Assembly (NCBI GenBank): GCA_027214345.1
Contig: JAPWHR010000004.1
Location: 318,001 to 382,000, forward strand
Length of the DNA: 64,000 bases
Source: Comamonadaceae bacterium G21597-S1
Lineage (GTDB): Bacteria; Pseudomonadota; Gammaproteobacteria; Burkholderiales; Burkholderiaceae_C
Direction: 5' to 3'
Of the stretch, positions 30,844-39,908 are shown piece after piece. Below the pieces are notes generated by a model. The model ran no database searches. It saw only the letters and a list, made by a program, of their open reading frames with translations, and had not been told where the DNA came from. Every line of letters begins with the position of its first letter. Positions within the stretch are counted from its first letter, which is position 1. Made by a program: the position numbers and the translations under genes.

Positions 30844-32358
30844 TCAGCGACCGTACATATCCTCGAACCGCACGATGTCGTCTTCTCCCAGATAGGTTCC
30901 CGACTGCACCTCGATCATCTCCAGTTGCACGCGCCCCGGGTTCTCGAGCCGATGGGTCGTACCCAATGGAATATAGGTCGATTCGTTTTCGGACACCAGA
31001 AAGCTCTCGTCGCCCCGCGTCACCCTGGCCGTGCCACTGACGACGATCCAGTGCTCGGCGCGATGATGGTGCATCTGCAGCGACAGGGTACCACCAGGCT
31101 TGACCACGATGCGCTTGACCTGGAACCGGGCGCCGGCGTCGACGCTGTCGTACCAGCCCCAGGGACGGAACACCTTGCGGTGGGTCTGTCCCTCGAGCCG
31201 TCCGCCTTTCTTGAGCGCGTCGACCACCTTCTTCACGTCCTGGGTGTGGTCCTTGTGCGCCACCAGCACGGCATCGGGCGTCTCCACGACCACCAGGTCG
31301 CTCACGCCCACGCAGGCCACGAGCCGGTTGTCCGACAGCGCCAGCGTGTTGCGGCAATCGTGCAGCATCACGTCGCCCTGGCCCACGTTGCCGTCGGCGT
31401 CCTTGGGCAATACCTTCCACAACGCGTCCCAGGCGCCCACGTCGGACCAACCGGCCTGCAGCGGAATCACGACGCCGGTCGGCAGTCCGGCCACCGCATC
31501 GGCGCGCTCGCGGCCGCTGGTGGTGATGCGTTCCATCACCGCATAGTCGATGGAGTCCGACGGACAGGCCGCAAACGCCTCCTTGTCCACCCGCGCGAAA
31601 TCGCCATCGCGCGTCACGCCGTGCCAGGCCTGTTCGCAGGCCCCCAGGATGTCGGCGCGGCAGCGGCCGATCGCCGACAGCCACACCGACGCGCGCAGCA
31701 TGAAAATGCCGCTGTTCCACAGGTAGGAGCCTTCGTCCAGATAGGCCTGCGCGGTCTTCAGGTCGGGCTTTTCGACGAAGCGGGCGATCAGCCGGGCCGA
31801 AGACGAGGCCGCGCCGTCACCGCCGTCGCCGGGCACACCGGCGCCACTCTGGATATAACCGTAGCCGGTCTCCGGCGCATCCGGCGTGATGCCGAAGGTC
31901 ACGACCATTCCTTGCGCCGCCAACCGGGCACCCTGGCGCACCGCGATGCAATAGGCCTCGGTGTCCAGGATCACGTGATCGGCCGGCATGACCAGCAACA
32001 CCGGGTCGGTGGCATCGTCGGCCTGCGCGGCCAGCGCGGCCAGCGTCAGGGCCGGCGCGGTGTTGCGGCCGGTGGGTTCGAGCACGATGGTGCCCGGCTT
32101 GCCCATCAGGCGCAGTTGCTCGGCAATCACGAAGCGGTATTCCTCGTTGCACACCACCATCGGCGACGCCAGTTCGGCGCCGATGCCGTCGGTGCGGCGC
32201 ACGGTGGCCTGCAACAGCGAGTCTTCACCGATGAGTGGCAACAACTGCTTGGGATATTTCTCGCGCGACAGCGGCCACAGACGCGTGCCCGAGCCGCCAG
32301 ACAGGATGACCGGCTGCACCCGTGCAGCGGTCGGCGCAGGTGTGTGCGCAGTCACCAT
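30844..32358 (-). CDS. manC: Mannose-1-phosphate guanylyltransferase/mannose-6-phosphate isomerase
   Basis: 504 residues. The nucleotidyltransferase domain opens with VILSGGSGTRLWPLSREKYPKQ, the pyrophosphorylase signature, and the C-terminal 120 residues form the cupin-type isomerase with RPWGWYDSVD and MHHHRAEHWIVVSGTA. The bifunctional enzyme turns fructose-6-phosphate into mannose-6-phosphate and mannose-1-phosphate into GDP-mannose; the mutase between them is not in the window. It supplies GDP-mannose for the glycan. It lies 24 bases after the NDP-sugar transferase gene in the minus-strand operon. Confidence 0.95.
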   Translation of the reverse strand: MVTAHTPAPTAARVQPVILSGGSGTRLWPLSREKYPKQLLPLIGEDSLLQATVRRTDGIGAELASPMVVCNEEYRFVIAEQLRLMGKPGTIVLEPTGRNTAPALTLAALAAQADDATDPVLLVMPADHVILDTEAYCIAVRQGARLAAQGMVVTFGITPDAPETGYGYIQSGAGVPGDGGDGAASSSARLIARFVEKPDLKTAQAYLDEGSYLWNSGIFMLRASVWLSAIGRCRADILGACEQAWHGVTRDGDFARVDKEAFAACPSDSIDYAVMERITTSGRERADAVAGLPTGVVIPLQAGWSDVGAWDALWKVLPKDADGNVGQGDVMLHDCRNTLALSDNRLVACVGVSDLVVVETPDAVLVAHKDHTQDVKKVVDALKKGGRLEGQTHRKVFRPWGWYDSVDAGARFQVKRIVVKPGGTLSLQMHHHRAEHWIVVSGTARVTRGDESFLVSENESTYIPLGTTHRLENPGRVQLEMIEVQSGTYLGEDDIVRFEDMYGR

Positions 32359-32382
32359 GAGTCGTTCCTCGAATCAGTCATA

Positions 32383-33486
32383 TCAACCACGGGCATCGCC
32401 CCAACGCAGCTCGGCCGTCTCGTCGCCCTGGTACAGGGTCTTGCCGAAGCGGTTCACGCAATATTCGGGCGACGCAATCATGTCCTCGAAACACATGCCG
32501 GCGCCGATGCGCGTGTATTCGAACAGAATGCTGCGCCGCACCGTGGCCCCGGCGCGCAAGGTCGAGCCATGCCCGATCCAGGCCGGCCCGACGATGCTGG
32601 CGCCCGGCTCGATACACACGCTCGAACCGATGTACACCGGCCCCTGGATGTCGACCTCGTCCCACGGTATGCGGGTGTTGATACCCACCCAGACGCCTGG
32701 ACGCACCTCGCGCCCGGGCATGTTCATCTGCGCCACGTCGCCCCGCAGCACCCGTTGCAGCACCGACCAGTAGTCGCTGACCCGGCCGATGTCGATCCAG
32801 TTGAAGAAGCGGCTCTGCGCAAAAAACGGCAGGCCCTCCGCCACCAGGCTGGGGAACAGCTGCGAGCCGATGTCGTACACCTGCCCGGTCGGAATCCGTT
32901 CGAGCGCGGCCGGCTCGAAGATGTAGATGCCGGTACTGGCCAGCGTGGAGCGCGCCTCGGCGGGTTCGGGTTTTTCCTGGAAAGACTGGACCCGCCCGGC
33001 CTTGTCGGCCACGACGATGCCGTAGTTCTTCACGTCTTCCAGCGGCACGTTGAGTGTCACCACGCTGGCGATGGCGCCTTGCTGGCGGTGCTGGTGCAGC
33101 GCCGCGCCGATGTCCAGGTCGATCAGCGCATCGCCGCACAAAACGATGGTGGTCTCGTCGAAGAAGCCGCTGAAATCCTGGATCTTGCGCATGCCGCCAG
33201 CCGAGCCGAGCGGCCGGGGCACGATGTCGCCATGGGCGCGAACGCCTTCGTAGGAGTAGCCGATCTGCACACCCCAGCGGTGGCCATCGCCGAAATACTG
33301 CTCGATCTTGTCGTTGTGGAAAGCCACGTTGACCATGATCTCGTCCACGCCGTACTTGGCCAGATGCTCGATCAGGGACTCCATCACCGGCTTGCCCAGG
33401 ATGGGCACCATGGCCTTGGGAAGGTCATTGGTCAGCGGGCGCACCCGTGTGCCCTGGCCCGCGGCCAGAATCATTCCTTTAGCCAT
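32383..33486 (-). CDS. Sugar-1-phosphate nucleotidyltransferase with left-handed beta-helix tail
   Basis: 367 residues. The N-terminus AKGMILAAGQGTRVRPLT and the following LPKAMVPI give the nucleotidyltransferase signature. The catalytic part contains IVLCGDALIDLD and FNWIDIGRVSDY. From about residue 265 hexapeptide-like turns (GPVYIGSSVCIEPGASIVG) form a beta-helix domain, as in GCD1-type mannose-1-phosphate guanylyltransferases and glucose-1-phosphate transferases. It makes an NDP-sugar, most likely GDP-mannose or a glucose nucleotide. Two nucleotidyltransferases side by side with manC suggests a different sugar here. Confidence 0.88.
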   Translation of the reverse strand: MAKGMILAAGQGTRVRPLTNDLPKAMVPILGKPVMESLIEHLAKYGVDEIMVNVAFHNDKIEQYFGDGHRWGVQIGYSYEGVRAHGDIVPRPLGSAGGMRKIQDFSGFFDETTIVLCGDALIDLDIGAALHQHRQQGAIASVVTLNVPLEDVKNYGIVVADKAGRVQSFQEKPEPAEARSTLASTGIYIFEPAALERIPTGQVYDIGSQLFPSLVAEGLPFFAQSRFFNWIDIGRVSDYWSVLQRVLRGDVAQMNMPGREVRPGVWVGINTRIPWDEVDIQGPVYIGSSVCIEPGASIVGPAWIGHGSTLRAGATVRRSILFEYTRIGAGMCFEDMIASPEYCVNRFGKTLYQGDETAELRWGDARG

Positions 33487-33519
33487 GCGGCCATCCCCCT
33501 TGCCATGGTGTATCTTGTT

Positions 33520-34545
33520 TCATGCGTTCGATGTGTCCGAGCGGTACCCTTGCGGATTGCCGCTTTGCCAGCGCCAGGCATCCTGGCACATGGCCTGCAG
33601 GTCGCGTTCGGCGCGCCAGCCCAGCAGCTGCGCCGCCTGGGCCGGGTCAGCGTAACACGCGGCGATGTCGCCGGCACGTCGGCCCGCGATCTGGTACGGC
33701 ACCGGCCGCCCGCTGGCCTGCTCGAATGCGCGCAACATGTCCAGCACGCTGTAGCCGGTGCCCGTGCCCAGGTTGATGGCCCGGCATTCGGCATGCTGGC
33801 GCAAGCGCTCGAGTGCCTTGAGGTGCCCCAGCGCCAGGTCGACCACATGGATGTAGTCGCGTACGCCGGTGCCGTCGGGTGTGGCGTAGTCGTTGCCCCA
33901 TACGTTGACGTGTGTGCGTGCGCCCACCGCCACCTGCGCCACGTAGGGCAGCAGGTTGTTGGGCGTGCCTTGCGGGTCTTCGCCGATCAGGCCGCTGGCG
34001 TGGGCCCCCACCGGGTTGAAATAACGCAGGATGGAAATGCGCCAGTCGGCGTCGCTGCGGTGCAGGTCGCGCAACATGTTCTCGATCACCAGTTTGCTCG
34101 TGCCGTACGGGTTGGTGGCCGATAGCGGATGGTCTTCCTGCAGGGGCAGGCGTTGCGGATCGCCGTAGACCGTGGCCGACGAGCTGAACACCAGCGTCTT
34201 CACGCCGCAGGCCTGCATGGCCTGCAGCAGGCTGACCGTGCCACCCACGTTGTTGTCGTAATAGGCCAGCGGGTTCTCCACCGATTCGCCCACCGCCTTG
34301 AGGCCGGCGAAATGGATCACCGCCTGCGCGCCGCTGCTGCGCAGCGCCTGCTCCATGGCGGCGCGGTCCCGGATGTCGGCCCGGATCACCGTCAGCGTCT
34401 TGCCGGTGATGCGTTCGACCCGGAGCAGCGACTCGGCCTGGCTGTTGCAGAAGTTGTCGACAACCGTGACCGCCTGCCCGGCTTGCAGCAGTTCGACGCA
34501 GGTGTGGCTGCCGATGTAGCCTGCGCCGCCGGTGACCAGGATCAT
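33520..34545 (-). CDS. galE: UDP-glucose 4-epimerase
   Basis: 341 residues from the ATG at 34545, which gives the expected N-terminal MILVTGGAGYIGSHTCVEL; longer upstream extensions lack similarity to the family. The Tyr-x3-Lys site is in NPYGTSKLVIE, and VFSSSATVYGDP and GVRDYIHVVDLA are diagnostic. It interconverts UDP-glucose and UDP-galactose, perhaps also the N-acetyl forms. The start codon overlaps the end of wecB by 4 bases, so the two are translationally coupled. Confidence 0.95.
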   Translation of the reverse strand: MILVTGGAGYIGSHTCVELLQAGQAVTVVDNFCNSQAESLLRVERITGKTLTVIRADIRDRAAMEQALRSSGAQAVIHFAGLKAVGESVENPLAYYDNNVGGTVSLLQAMQACGVKTLVFSSSATVYGDPQRLPLQEDHPLSATNPYGTSKLVIENMLRDLHRSDADWRISILRYFNPVGAHASGLIGEDPQGTPNNLLPYVAQVAVGARTHVNVWGNDYATPDGTGVRDYIHVVDLALGHLKALERLRQHAECRAINLGTGTGYSVLDMLRAFEQASGRPVPYQIAGRRAGDIAACYADPAQAAQLLGWRAERDLQAMCQDAWRWQSGNPQGYRSDTSNA

Positions 34546-35678
34546 GCCGTGGCCGCTGTTGCTGCTGGCGGGCCCAGGTACGCCGCCAGGATGTCGACGA
34601 TACGCGTGGCGGCCTGGCCGTCCCACAACTGCGGACGGCGCCCTGCCTTGCCTTCGCCGCGCAGTACCTTGCGCACCTCGGACACGATCACCTGCGGGTC
34701 GGTGCCCGCCAGAACATTGGTGCCTTCGTCCACGGTGATCGGCCGCTCGGTGTTCTCGCGTATCGTGACGCAGGGCACACCCAGCGCCGTCGTTTCTTCC
34801 TGCATGCCGCCGCTGTCGGTCAGCACCACGGCCGCGTCCTTCCACAGGTGCAGAAACGCCATGTAGGCCTGCGGCCCCACCAGCGTGATGTTCGGCCCCA
34901 GGTCGATGCCGAATTTCGCCAGGTTGCCGCGGGTGCGCGGATGCACCGGAAAGATCAGCGGCAATTCCTGCGCGATCTCCTTCAGCGCGCCAGCAATACG
35001 CGTCATCATCGCGGCGTCGTCGACATTGCTCGGGCGGTGCAGCGTGACCACGCCGTAACGCCCCCCCAGGGCCGTGCGCTCCTTCTTGAATGCGCTGGTC
35101 TCGAAACCAGCCGTGTCGGCCGCGGCCAGCTTGTCGGCCTGGTACAACACGTTGTCGACCATCACGTGACCGACATAGTGGATGCTGTCGTGCGCATGTC
35201 CTTCGCGCTGCAGATGGGCCACGCCGCTGGGCTCGGTCACGAAGAACCAGTCCGAAATGCTGTCGGTGACCAGGCGGTTGATCTCCTCGGGCATGGCGCG
35301 GTCACCGCTGCGCAGGCCGGCTTCGACGTGGGCCACCGGAATATGCAGCTTCTTGGCCACAATGGAGCAGGCCAGCGTCGAATTCACGTCACCCACCACC
35401 AGCACCGCGTCGGGCGGCTCCTTCTGGCACAACTCCTCGAACGCCACCATGATCTTGGCCGTCTGCTGGGCATGGCTGCCGCCGCCGGCTCCCATGAACA
35501 CGTCGGGCTGCGGAATGCCCAGCTCCTCGAAGAACACGTCGTTCATCTCCCGGTCGTAGTGCTGGCCGGTATGGATGATCTTGAAGGCCAGGCCGCCATG
35601 GGCCTGGATCGCCCGCACGATGGGCGCGATCTTCATGAAGTTGGGCCGCGCACCGGCGACGAGGTAGACGGTTTTCAT
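34542..35678 (-). CDS. wecB: UDP-N-acetylglucosamine 2-epimerase (non-hydrolysing)
   Basis: 378 residues with the family opening VYLVAGARPNFMKIAPI, then HTGQHYDREMNDVFFEEL and VVGDVNSTLAC, and the late LTDSGGMQEE and TERPITVDEGTN. It converts UDP-GlcNAc to UDP-ManNAc in the cytoplasm. No dehydrogenase of the WecC type is adjacent, although the Ugd-like enzyme at 16 kb is of related fold, so ManNAc or ManNAcA may enter the glycan. The 129-base gap upstream of it contains repeats described separately. Confidence 0.95.
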   Translation of the reverse strand: MKTVYLVAGARPNFMKIAPIVRAIQAHGGLAFKIIHTGQHYDREMNDVFFEELGIPQPDVFMGAGGGSHAQQTAKIMVAFEELCQKEPPDAVLVVGDVNSTLACSIVAKKLHIPVAHVEAGLRSGDRAMPEEINRLVTDSISDWFFVTEPSGVAHLQREGHAHDSIHYVGHVMVDNVLYQADKLAAADTAGFETSAFKKERTALGGRYGVVTLHRPSNVDDAAMMTRIAGALKEIAQELPLIFPVHPRTRGNLAKFGIDLGPNITLVGPQAYMAFLHLWKDAAVVLTDSGGMQEETTALGVPCVTIRENTERPITVDEGTNVLAGTDPQVIVSEVRKVLRGEGKAGRRPQLWDGQAATRIVDILAAYLGPPAATAATA

Positions 35679-35698
35679 GGCCTCGATATTACCCGCGC

Positions 35699-35779
35699 GT
35701 CATGACGGAAATCCCGGGCGGCGCCCCCTGGAAGCGGGGGTAGGGCGGCAATTCTGCCGGTCGTGACGGATTTCCCGCC
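35699..35779. repeat. Imperfect 20-base direct repeat flanking a G/C hairpin, upstream of wecB
   Basis: Two copies, at 35699-35718 and 35760-35779, share 15 of 20 positions around the core GTGACGGA-like and TCCCG elements. Between them CCCCC (35724-35728) and GGGGG (35736-35740) can pair in a hairpin. The element sits in the only sizeable gap of the rfbB-wecB-galE unit. It could be an operator pair, an attenuator or a decayed mobile repeat. I have no evidence for a specific binding protein. Confidence 0.4.
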
Positions 35780-35807
35780 ACCGAACCGCGCCAGAGCCGC
35801 AGAATCT

Positions 35808-36881
35808 TCATACGCTGATCTGGGTGCCGTAGTGCTTGTCCAGCCACTGGCGGTAGCCGCCACTTTGCACGTTGCTCACCCAGTCCTGGTGCTCCAGGTA
35901 CCACGCCACCGTCTTGCGGATGCCGGTGGCAAAGGTCTCGGCCGGCTTCCAGCCCAGTTCCTGCTCGATCTTGCGCGCGTCGATGGCGTAGCGCCGGTCA
36001 TGGCCGGGCCGGTCCGTCACGAAACTGATCTGCTCCTTGTAGGGCTTGCCATCGGCGCGCGGGCGCAACTCGTCGAGAAGGGCGCATACCGTATGCACGA
36101 TGTCCAGATTCGGCATCTCGTTCCAGCCGCCCACGTTGTAGGTCTCGCCCAGGCGGCCGGCCTCGAGCACCCGCCGGATCGCCGTGCAGTGGTCGGTCAC
36201 GTACAGCCAGTCGCGGATCTGTTGTCCGTCGCCGTACACCGGCAGGGGCTTGCCGGCCAGGGCGTTGACGATCATCAGCGGGATCAGCTTTTCGGGGAAC
36301 TGGTACGGGCCGTAGTTGTTCGAGCAGTTCGTGGTCAGCACCGGCAGGCCGTAGGTGTGGTGGTAGGCGCGCACCAGGTGGTCGCTGGCCGCCTTGGAGG
36401 CCGAATACGGGCTGTTGGGCTCCACGCGATGCGACTCGGTGAAGGCCGGCGCGCCGGGTGGCAACGAGCCATAGACCTCGTCGGTCGACACATGCAGCAC
36501 CCGGAACGCTGCGCGCGATGCCGCGTCCATGTGCACCCAATGCGCGCGCACCGATTCCAGCAGGTGAAAGGTGCCCACGATATTGGTCTGGATGAAGTCG
36601 CCCGGGCCATGGATGGAGCGGTCCACATGGGATTCGGCCGCGAAATTGACGATGGCGCGCGGCTTGTGCAGCGCCAGCAAGGTGTCGACCATGGGGCCGT
36701 CCTTGATGTCGCCCTGCACGAACACATGGCGCGGGTCGGTCTGCAGCGCGGCGAGGTTCTGCAGATTGCCGGCGTAGGTGAGCAGGTCGAGGTTGACGAC
36801 GGTTTCGTCCGACTGGGCCAGCCAGTCGATCACGAAGTTGCTGCCGATGAAGCCGGCTCCGCCGGTAACGAGAATGGTCAT
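35808..36881 (-). CDS. rfbB: dTDP-glucose 4,6-dehydratase, first copy
   Basis: 357 residues. The NAD-binding start is [15 protein letters not shown], the threonine/aspartate active site is in [10 protein letters not shown], and the Tyr-x3-Lys pair is in [11 protein letters not shown]. It turns dTDP-glucose into dTDP-4-keto-6-deoxyglucose. It is one of two nearly identical copies: the other (44877-45950) has the same length and is within the complete rhamnose operon. This copy stands without rfbA, rfbC or rfbD, next to wecB, so it may feed a different 6-deoxysugar or be a spare from duplication. Confidence 0.95.
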   Translation of the reverse strand: MTILVTGGAGFIGSNFVIDWLAQSDETVVNLDLLTYAGNLQNLAALQTDPRHVFVQGDIKDGPMVDTLLALHKPRAIVNFAAESHVDRSIHGPGDFIQTNIVGTFHLLESVRAHWVHMDAASRAAFRVLHVSTDEVYGSLPPGAPAFTESHRVEPNSPYSASKAASDHLVRAYHHTYGLPVLTTNCSNNYGPYQFPEKLIPLMIVNALAGKPLPVYGDGQQIRDWLYVTDHCTAIRRVLEAGRLGETYNVGGWNEMPNLDIVHTVCALLDELRPRADGKPYKEQISFVTDRPGHDRRYAIDARKIEQELGWKPAETFATGIRKTVAWYLEHQDWVSNVQSGGYRQWLDKHYGTQISV

Positions 36882-36926
36882 GGTGTGTCTTGAGGGAAAG
36901 AGTTTGCCGTTGTCCGAGGGCCTGCC

Positions 36927-36944
36927 AGGTCAGGCGCGTGACCT
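36927..36944. repeat. Perfect inverted repeat AGGTCA-N6-TGACCT
   Basis: Two 6-base arms separated by 6 bases form an exact palindrome in the 124-base gap between the methyltransferase end and the rfbB start, about 45 bases upstream of the rfbB ATG on the minus strand. The shape fits a dimeric transcription factor site, though it could also be a short terminator-like hairpin for the methyltransferase transcript; no T-run follows. No regulator can be named from the sequence. Confidence 0.4.
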
Positions 36945-37005
36945 CTGATTGTGTCAGGGCCGTCGCGTTCACCTCCGTGGCTTTCAGGGCCGCCGCGCGA
37001 ACGGG

Positions 37006-37686
37006 CTACTGTCTGGCCTGGGCGCGAAAGCTCATCTGGTAGGTCAACAACTCTCGAATCGGCGCCAGTCTTTGAAGTTGGCGCGGCATGCGATTCAGTG
37101 CCCGGTTGAGCAAACCGCCGCCTTGGTCTCGCCAACGCAGTGAGAAAACCTCGTCCCGCGTATCGAGGCCAAGATCGCGCATCATGGCCTGGGCATCGGC
37201 GAAGGTGAACCAGCGCAGGTGCGTACGGTCGAACAGGCCACGGTCGCGAGTTGGAAACCGTCCCTGGATGAAGATGCTCCAGAACGCGGAAACATGGCGC
37301 ACGTTGGGCAGGCTGATGATCACGCACCCACCCGGTGCAAGGTGCTGCATGGCACACGCCAGGACCTGTCGCGGATGCAGCAGGTGTTCGAGCACATCGG
37401 CAAAAATGATGCAGTCGAATATCTGGCCCTGCAGCGCCGATTGCCAATCCAGCAGGTTGACATCGGCATGGATGACCTGGTCGAGGCACTGGGCCGCAGC
37501 ATCGGCAAAACCCGGGTCGAACTCGATGCCACAGACCAATCGCTCGTTGGCCACCGACTTCAGGTAATGCCCCAACGCGCCATTGCTGCAACCGACATCC
37601 AGGATACGCCGTGCGCTCGGCGGAACGAGGTGAACGATGTCCGACCTTACAGACGTATAGGATTGTTGGCGCGCGTCATTTTCCAT
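37006..37686 (-). CDS. Class I SAM-dependent methyltransferase
   Basis: 226 residues. Motif I is RILDVGCSNGALGHYL, motif II falls around CGIEFDPGFADAA, and FDCIIFADVLEHL matches the later motifs of the methyltransferase 11/23 type. Such enzymes in glycan loci O-methylate sugars or the chain end. Its start lies inside the end of the glycosyltransferase gene (11-base overlap), so the two are coupled. The acceptor is unknown. Confidence 0.85.
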   Translation of the reverse strand: MENDARQQSYTSVRSDIVHLVPPSARRILDVGCSNGALGHYLKSVANERLVCGIEFDPGFADAAAQCLDQVIHADVNLLDWQSALQGQIFDCIIFADVLEHLLHPRQVLACAMQHLAPGGCVIISLPNVRHVSAFWSIFIQGRFPTRDRGLFDRTHLRWFTFADAQAMMRDLGLDTRDEVFSLRWRDQGGGLLNRALNRMPRQLQRLAPIRELLTYQMSFRAQARQ

Positions 37687-38863
37687 CGGGGCTTCCTGTT
37701 GTCACTGCGCGTTCAGACCGATGCGGTTCGGTTTCCGCCGTGTGGCACACCGTTGCCATCAGCTGTATCAGTCGTCGGGCCTGCGCTGCCTGCGAGTATT
37801 GATCAATCACCGAGCGCCTGGCCTGCTGCCCGATCTGGGCACGAGCCGCCGGGTCGCGAAGCACGCTCAGGCAGTGGAGCCAGTCGCTGCGGGAACGCGC
37901 GAGAAACGCGTTCTTCCCATGATCGACCACCGGCTCATACGCGGGGATGGGTGTGGCAATCACCGGCAATGCGACTGCCATCTTCAGCGTCAACCGGTTC
38001 TCGGACTTGATTTGCCAGGCGGGAACCGTTTGGTTTCCGACCGCGCCAGCGCTGGTATCGATCGGCAGGATCCCGATGTCGGCGCCTTTCATGGCGTCGT
38101 AGACCGACTCGGGTCCCCACGGGTGCGTCGAGATGCGGCGGTCCGCAAGAAACCGCAGAAAACCATTGCGGTCGCGCCAGTGACCCATCTTGCGCATGGT
38201 CCAGCGGGAGTCGCGGAAGCGTTTGAGCCATGCGTTTTCGGGCGGGTAGCGGCCGATGATGCTGACATGCAGCCACTCGGGCGGTGACATGAGAACGGGC
38301 AACTGCCGCAGGCTGGCAGAAGTCACCAGAACGGCGCGCAAGGGTGACGTGGGTGACCCTGCATGGTTGCCCCACTCGGATTTCACATGTTCAGGGTGTT
38401 CCAGCCCATCGTGCACAACATGGACTTTGTGCCGTGTGTCGGCCGGGCACAGGCTCTTGAGGTACTCGGTCACGACGATGGTCAGGTCCGACAGGCGCAC
38501 CATGTGGGGATCGATATGGTCGCAGACTCCGTATACGGTCCGGATGCCAGCGTCCGCCAATGCCCGAAGGCAGGCATACACACTGGCACCGCCGACCTTC
38601 TGGAAATAGACCGCGTCGAACTTCTGAGCGATCAAGCGGGTGGCCAGGCCGTCGATATCGGGCTGTTCGGCGGAGTCTGCGGGCTCATGAACGATATGGG
38701 CGTCGATTCCGGCCGCCTGCAGGAACGGCAACATGTTGAGCACCGCGATCCGGGTGCTGGGTTGCGGGTTGCGCCTGTTCGACAGCAGCACAAACCCCCA
38801 TTGGGGCTTGTGCGCCAGCGAGGGTTCGGCCGTGGGCCCGCCCCCCGATTCTGGCGGTCGCAT
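37676..38863 (-). CDS. Glycosyltransferase-like protein, GT-B fold
   Basis: About 395 residues from the ATG at 38863; several earlier in-frame starts up to 39040 are possible, but the added residues are low-complexity and unconserved. The domain starts at WGFVLLSNRRNPQPSTRI. The C-terminal half has GADIGILPID and IPAYEPVVDHGKNAFLA, the pattern of the donor-binding region in GT4-type enzymes. N-terminal sequence around VYFQKVGGASVYA is compatible with a Rossmann-like half. Coupled to the methyltransferase downstream. The donor is unknown, and the fit to a named family is only moderate. Confidence 0.72.
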   Translation of the reverse strand: MRPPESGGGPTAEPSLAHKPQWGFVLLSNRRNPQPSTRIAVLNMLPFLQAAGIDAHIVHEPADSAEQPDIDGLATRLIAQKFDAVYFQKVGGASVYACLRALADAGIRTVYGVCDHIDPHMVRLSDLTIVVTEYLKSLCPADTRHKVHVVHDGLEHPEHVKSEWGNHAGSPTSPLRAVLVTSASLRQLPVLMSPPEWLHVSIIGRYPPENAWLKRFRDSRWTMRKMGHWRDRNGFLRFLADRRISTHPWGPESVYDAMKGADIGILPIDTSAGAVGNQTVPAWQIKSENRLTLKMAVALPVIATPIPAYEPVVDHGKNAFLARSRSDWLHCLSVLRDPAARAQIGQQARRSVIDQYSQAAQARRLIQLMATVCHTAETEPHRSERAVTTGSPDGK

Positions 38864-39108
38864 GGATCCGGTAACGCATGTCGGCGTGTCTTGCACGTTG
38901 GAAGGGCTTTCTTGGCTGGAGTTCTTGCCTCGCTTCGAGTGTAGGAGCGCAAGCATCGAAAATTTGACCTGTCGTCCCATCTGCCAGCCCGCCGGGCGTG
39001 AAAATTGCGGCAATGGCTGGAAGTGTCGGCCTCGAGACATCGCAATTCCCGGCCAGGATGGACCAGAATGGCATCGACCAACACCCCGGCGCCGGACGCC
39101 GCCACATC

Positions 39109-39858
39109 ATGAGCCTGCACCTGCGCACCCAACGCTGGACTTCCGTCGCCCTGCTCGTGGCGGCCATCATTCTGCTCGTCATCGTCGCGTCGATCGGGCT
39201 GGTCAGCCTGACCTACCACGACCTCGTGCTGGGCGGACGCTGGGCCTTGCACAGCGAATGGCTGCACGGTGCCGACATCCAGTCCCGTGCCGCGGCGCTG
39301 GGCCAGCTGGGCGACTATTTCGGCGGCACGCTGAATCCCATCCTGAGCTTTTGCGGTTTTCTCGTGTTGCTGGTCACCGTGGTGTTGCAGCGCCGCCAGC
39401 TGGAGGAGGGCACGCGGCAACTGGAGCAGGCCACTCGGGCCATCGACCTGGAGGCCTTCGTGCGGGTCAGCGACACGCTCAACGCACCCGGGGGCCTGGC
39501 CGCGCGCGAACACATGCTGGGCATGGCGCGTGATGGCCGCACAGCGCTGCCGCCGGACCAATGGGCCGCGGCCGACCTGCAGGCCGCACACACGGTGGCG
39601 CGGCAGTTCGACCTGGTGGGCGTGCTGATCGAAGGGCGGTTGTTCGATGCCAACCTGTTCCTGCGCAGCTGGCACCACGCCGTGGTCGCTGGCTGGGAGG
39701 CCTGCGAGCCGTGGGTGCGCCACCATCGCGCGCAGTCGGGCGACGGCGGCTTCATGCGGCATTTCGAGGAGTTGTGCGTTTTGGCGCGGCCGTGCCGGCC
39801 GGTGGTGCCGGAGCGGTTGGGGGTCACGCTCGCGGATGCGGCTGCGCGCGATACGTAG
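39109..39858 (+). CDS. Two-helix membrane protein with DUF4760/putative abortive-infection-like layout
   Basis: About 249 residues. Two membrane helices (about residues 12-35 and 75-95) flank a short loop containing YFGGTLNPILSFCGFLVLL, and a coiled-coil-like stretch (QRRQLEEGTRQLEQAT) follows. The C-terminal part (ARQFDLVGVLIEGRLF, then WHHAVVAGWEACEPWV, then HFEELCVLA) resembles DUF4760. This layout also occurs in putative phage abortive-infection proteins. The role here is unknown. The start is uncertain: ATGs at 39013, 39058 and 39109 are in frame, and the helix begins directly after the last. Confidence 0.65.
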   Translation: MSLHLRTQRWTSVALLVAAIILLVIVASIGLVSLTYHDLVLGGRWALHSEWLHGADIQSRAAALGQLGDYFGGTLNPILSFCGFLVLLVTVVLQRRQLEEGTRQLEQATRAIDLEAFVRVSDTLNAPGGLAAREHMLGMARDGRTALPPDQWAAADLQAAHTVARQFDLVGVLIEGRLFDANLFLRSWHHAVVAGWEACEPWVRHHRAQSGDGGFMRHFEELCVLARPCRPVVPERLGVTLADAAARDT

Positions 39859-39908
39859 ACGGCCGGGGCCATCCGCATCGCCATAACCAGGGGCGACCGG
39901 AAAGGCCG

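Noticed and set aside
30253-34125. Very long open frame on the plus strand, about 1290 codons
   Set aside because: It lies antisense to the acyltransferase, manC, nucleotidyltransferase and galE genes, which have clear family motifs. Long antisense frames are expected in high-GC DNA.
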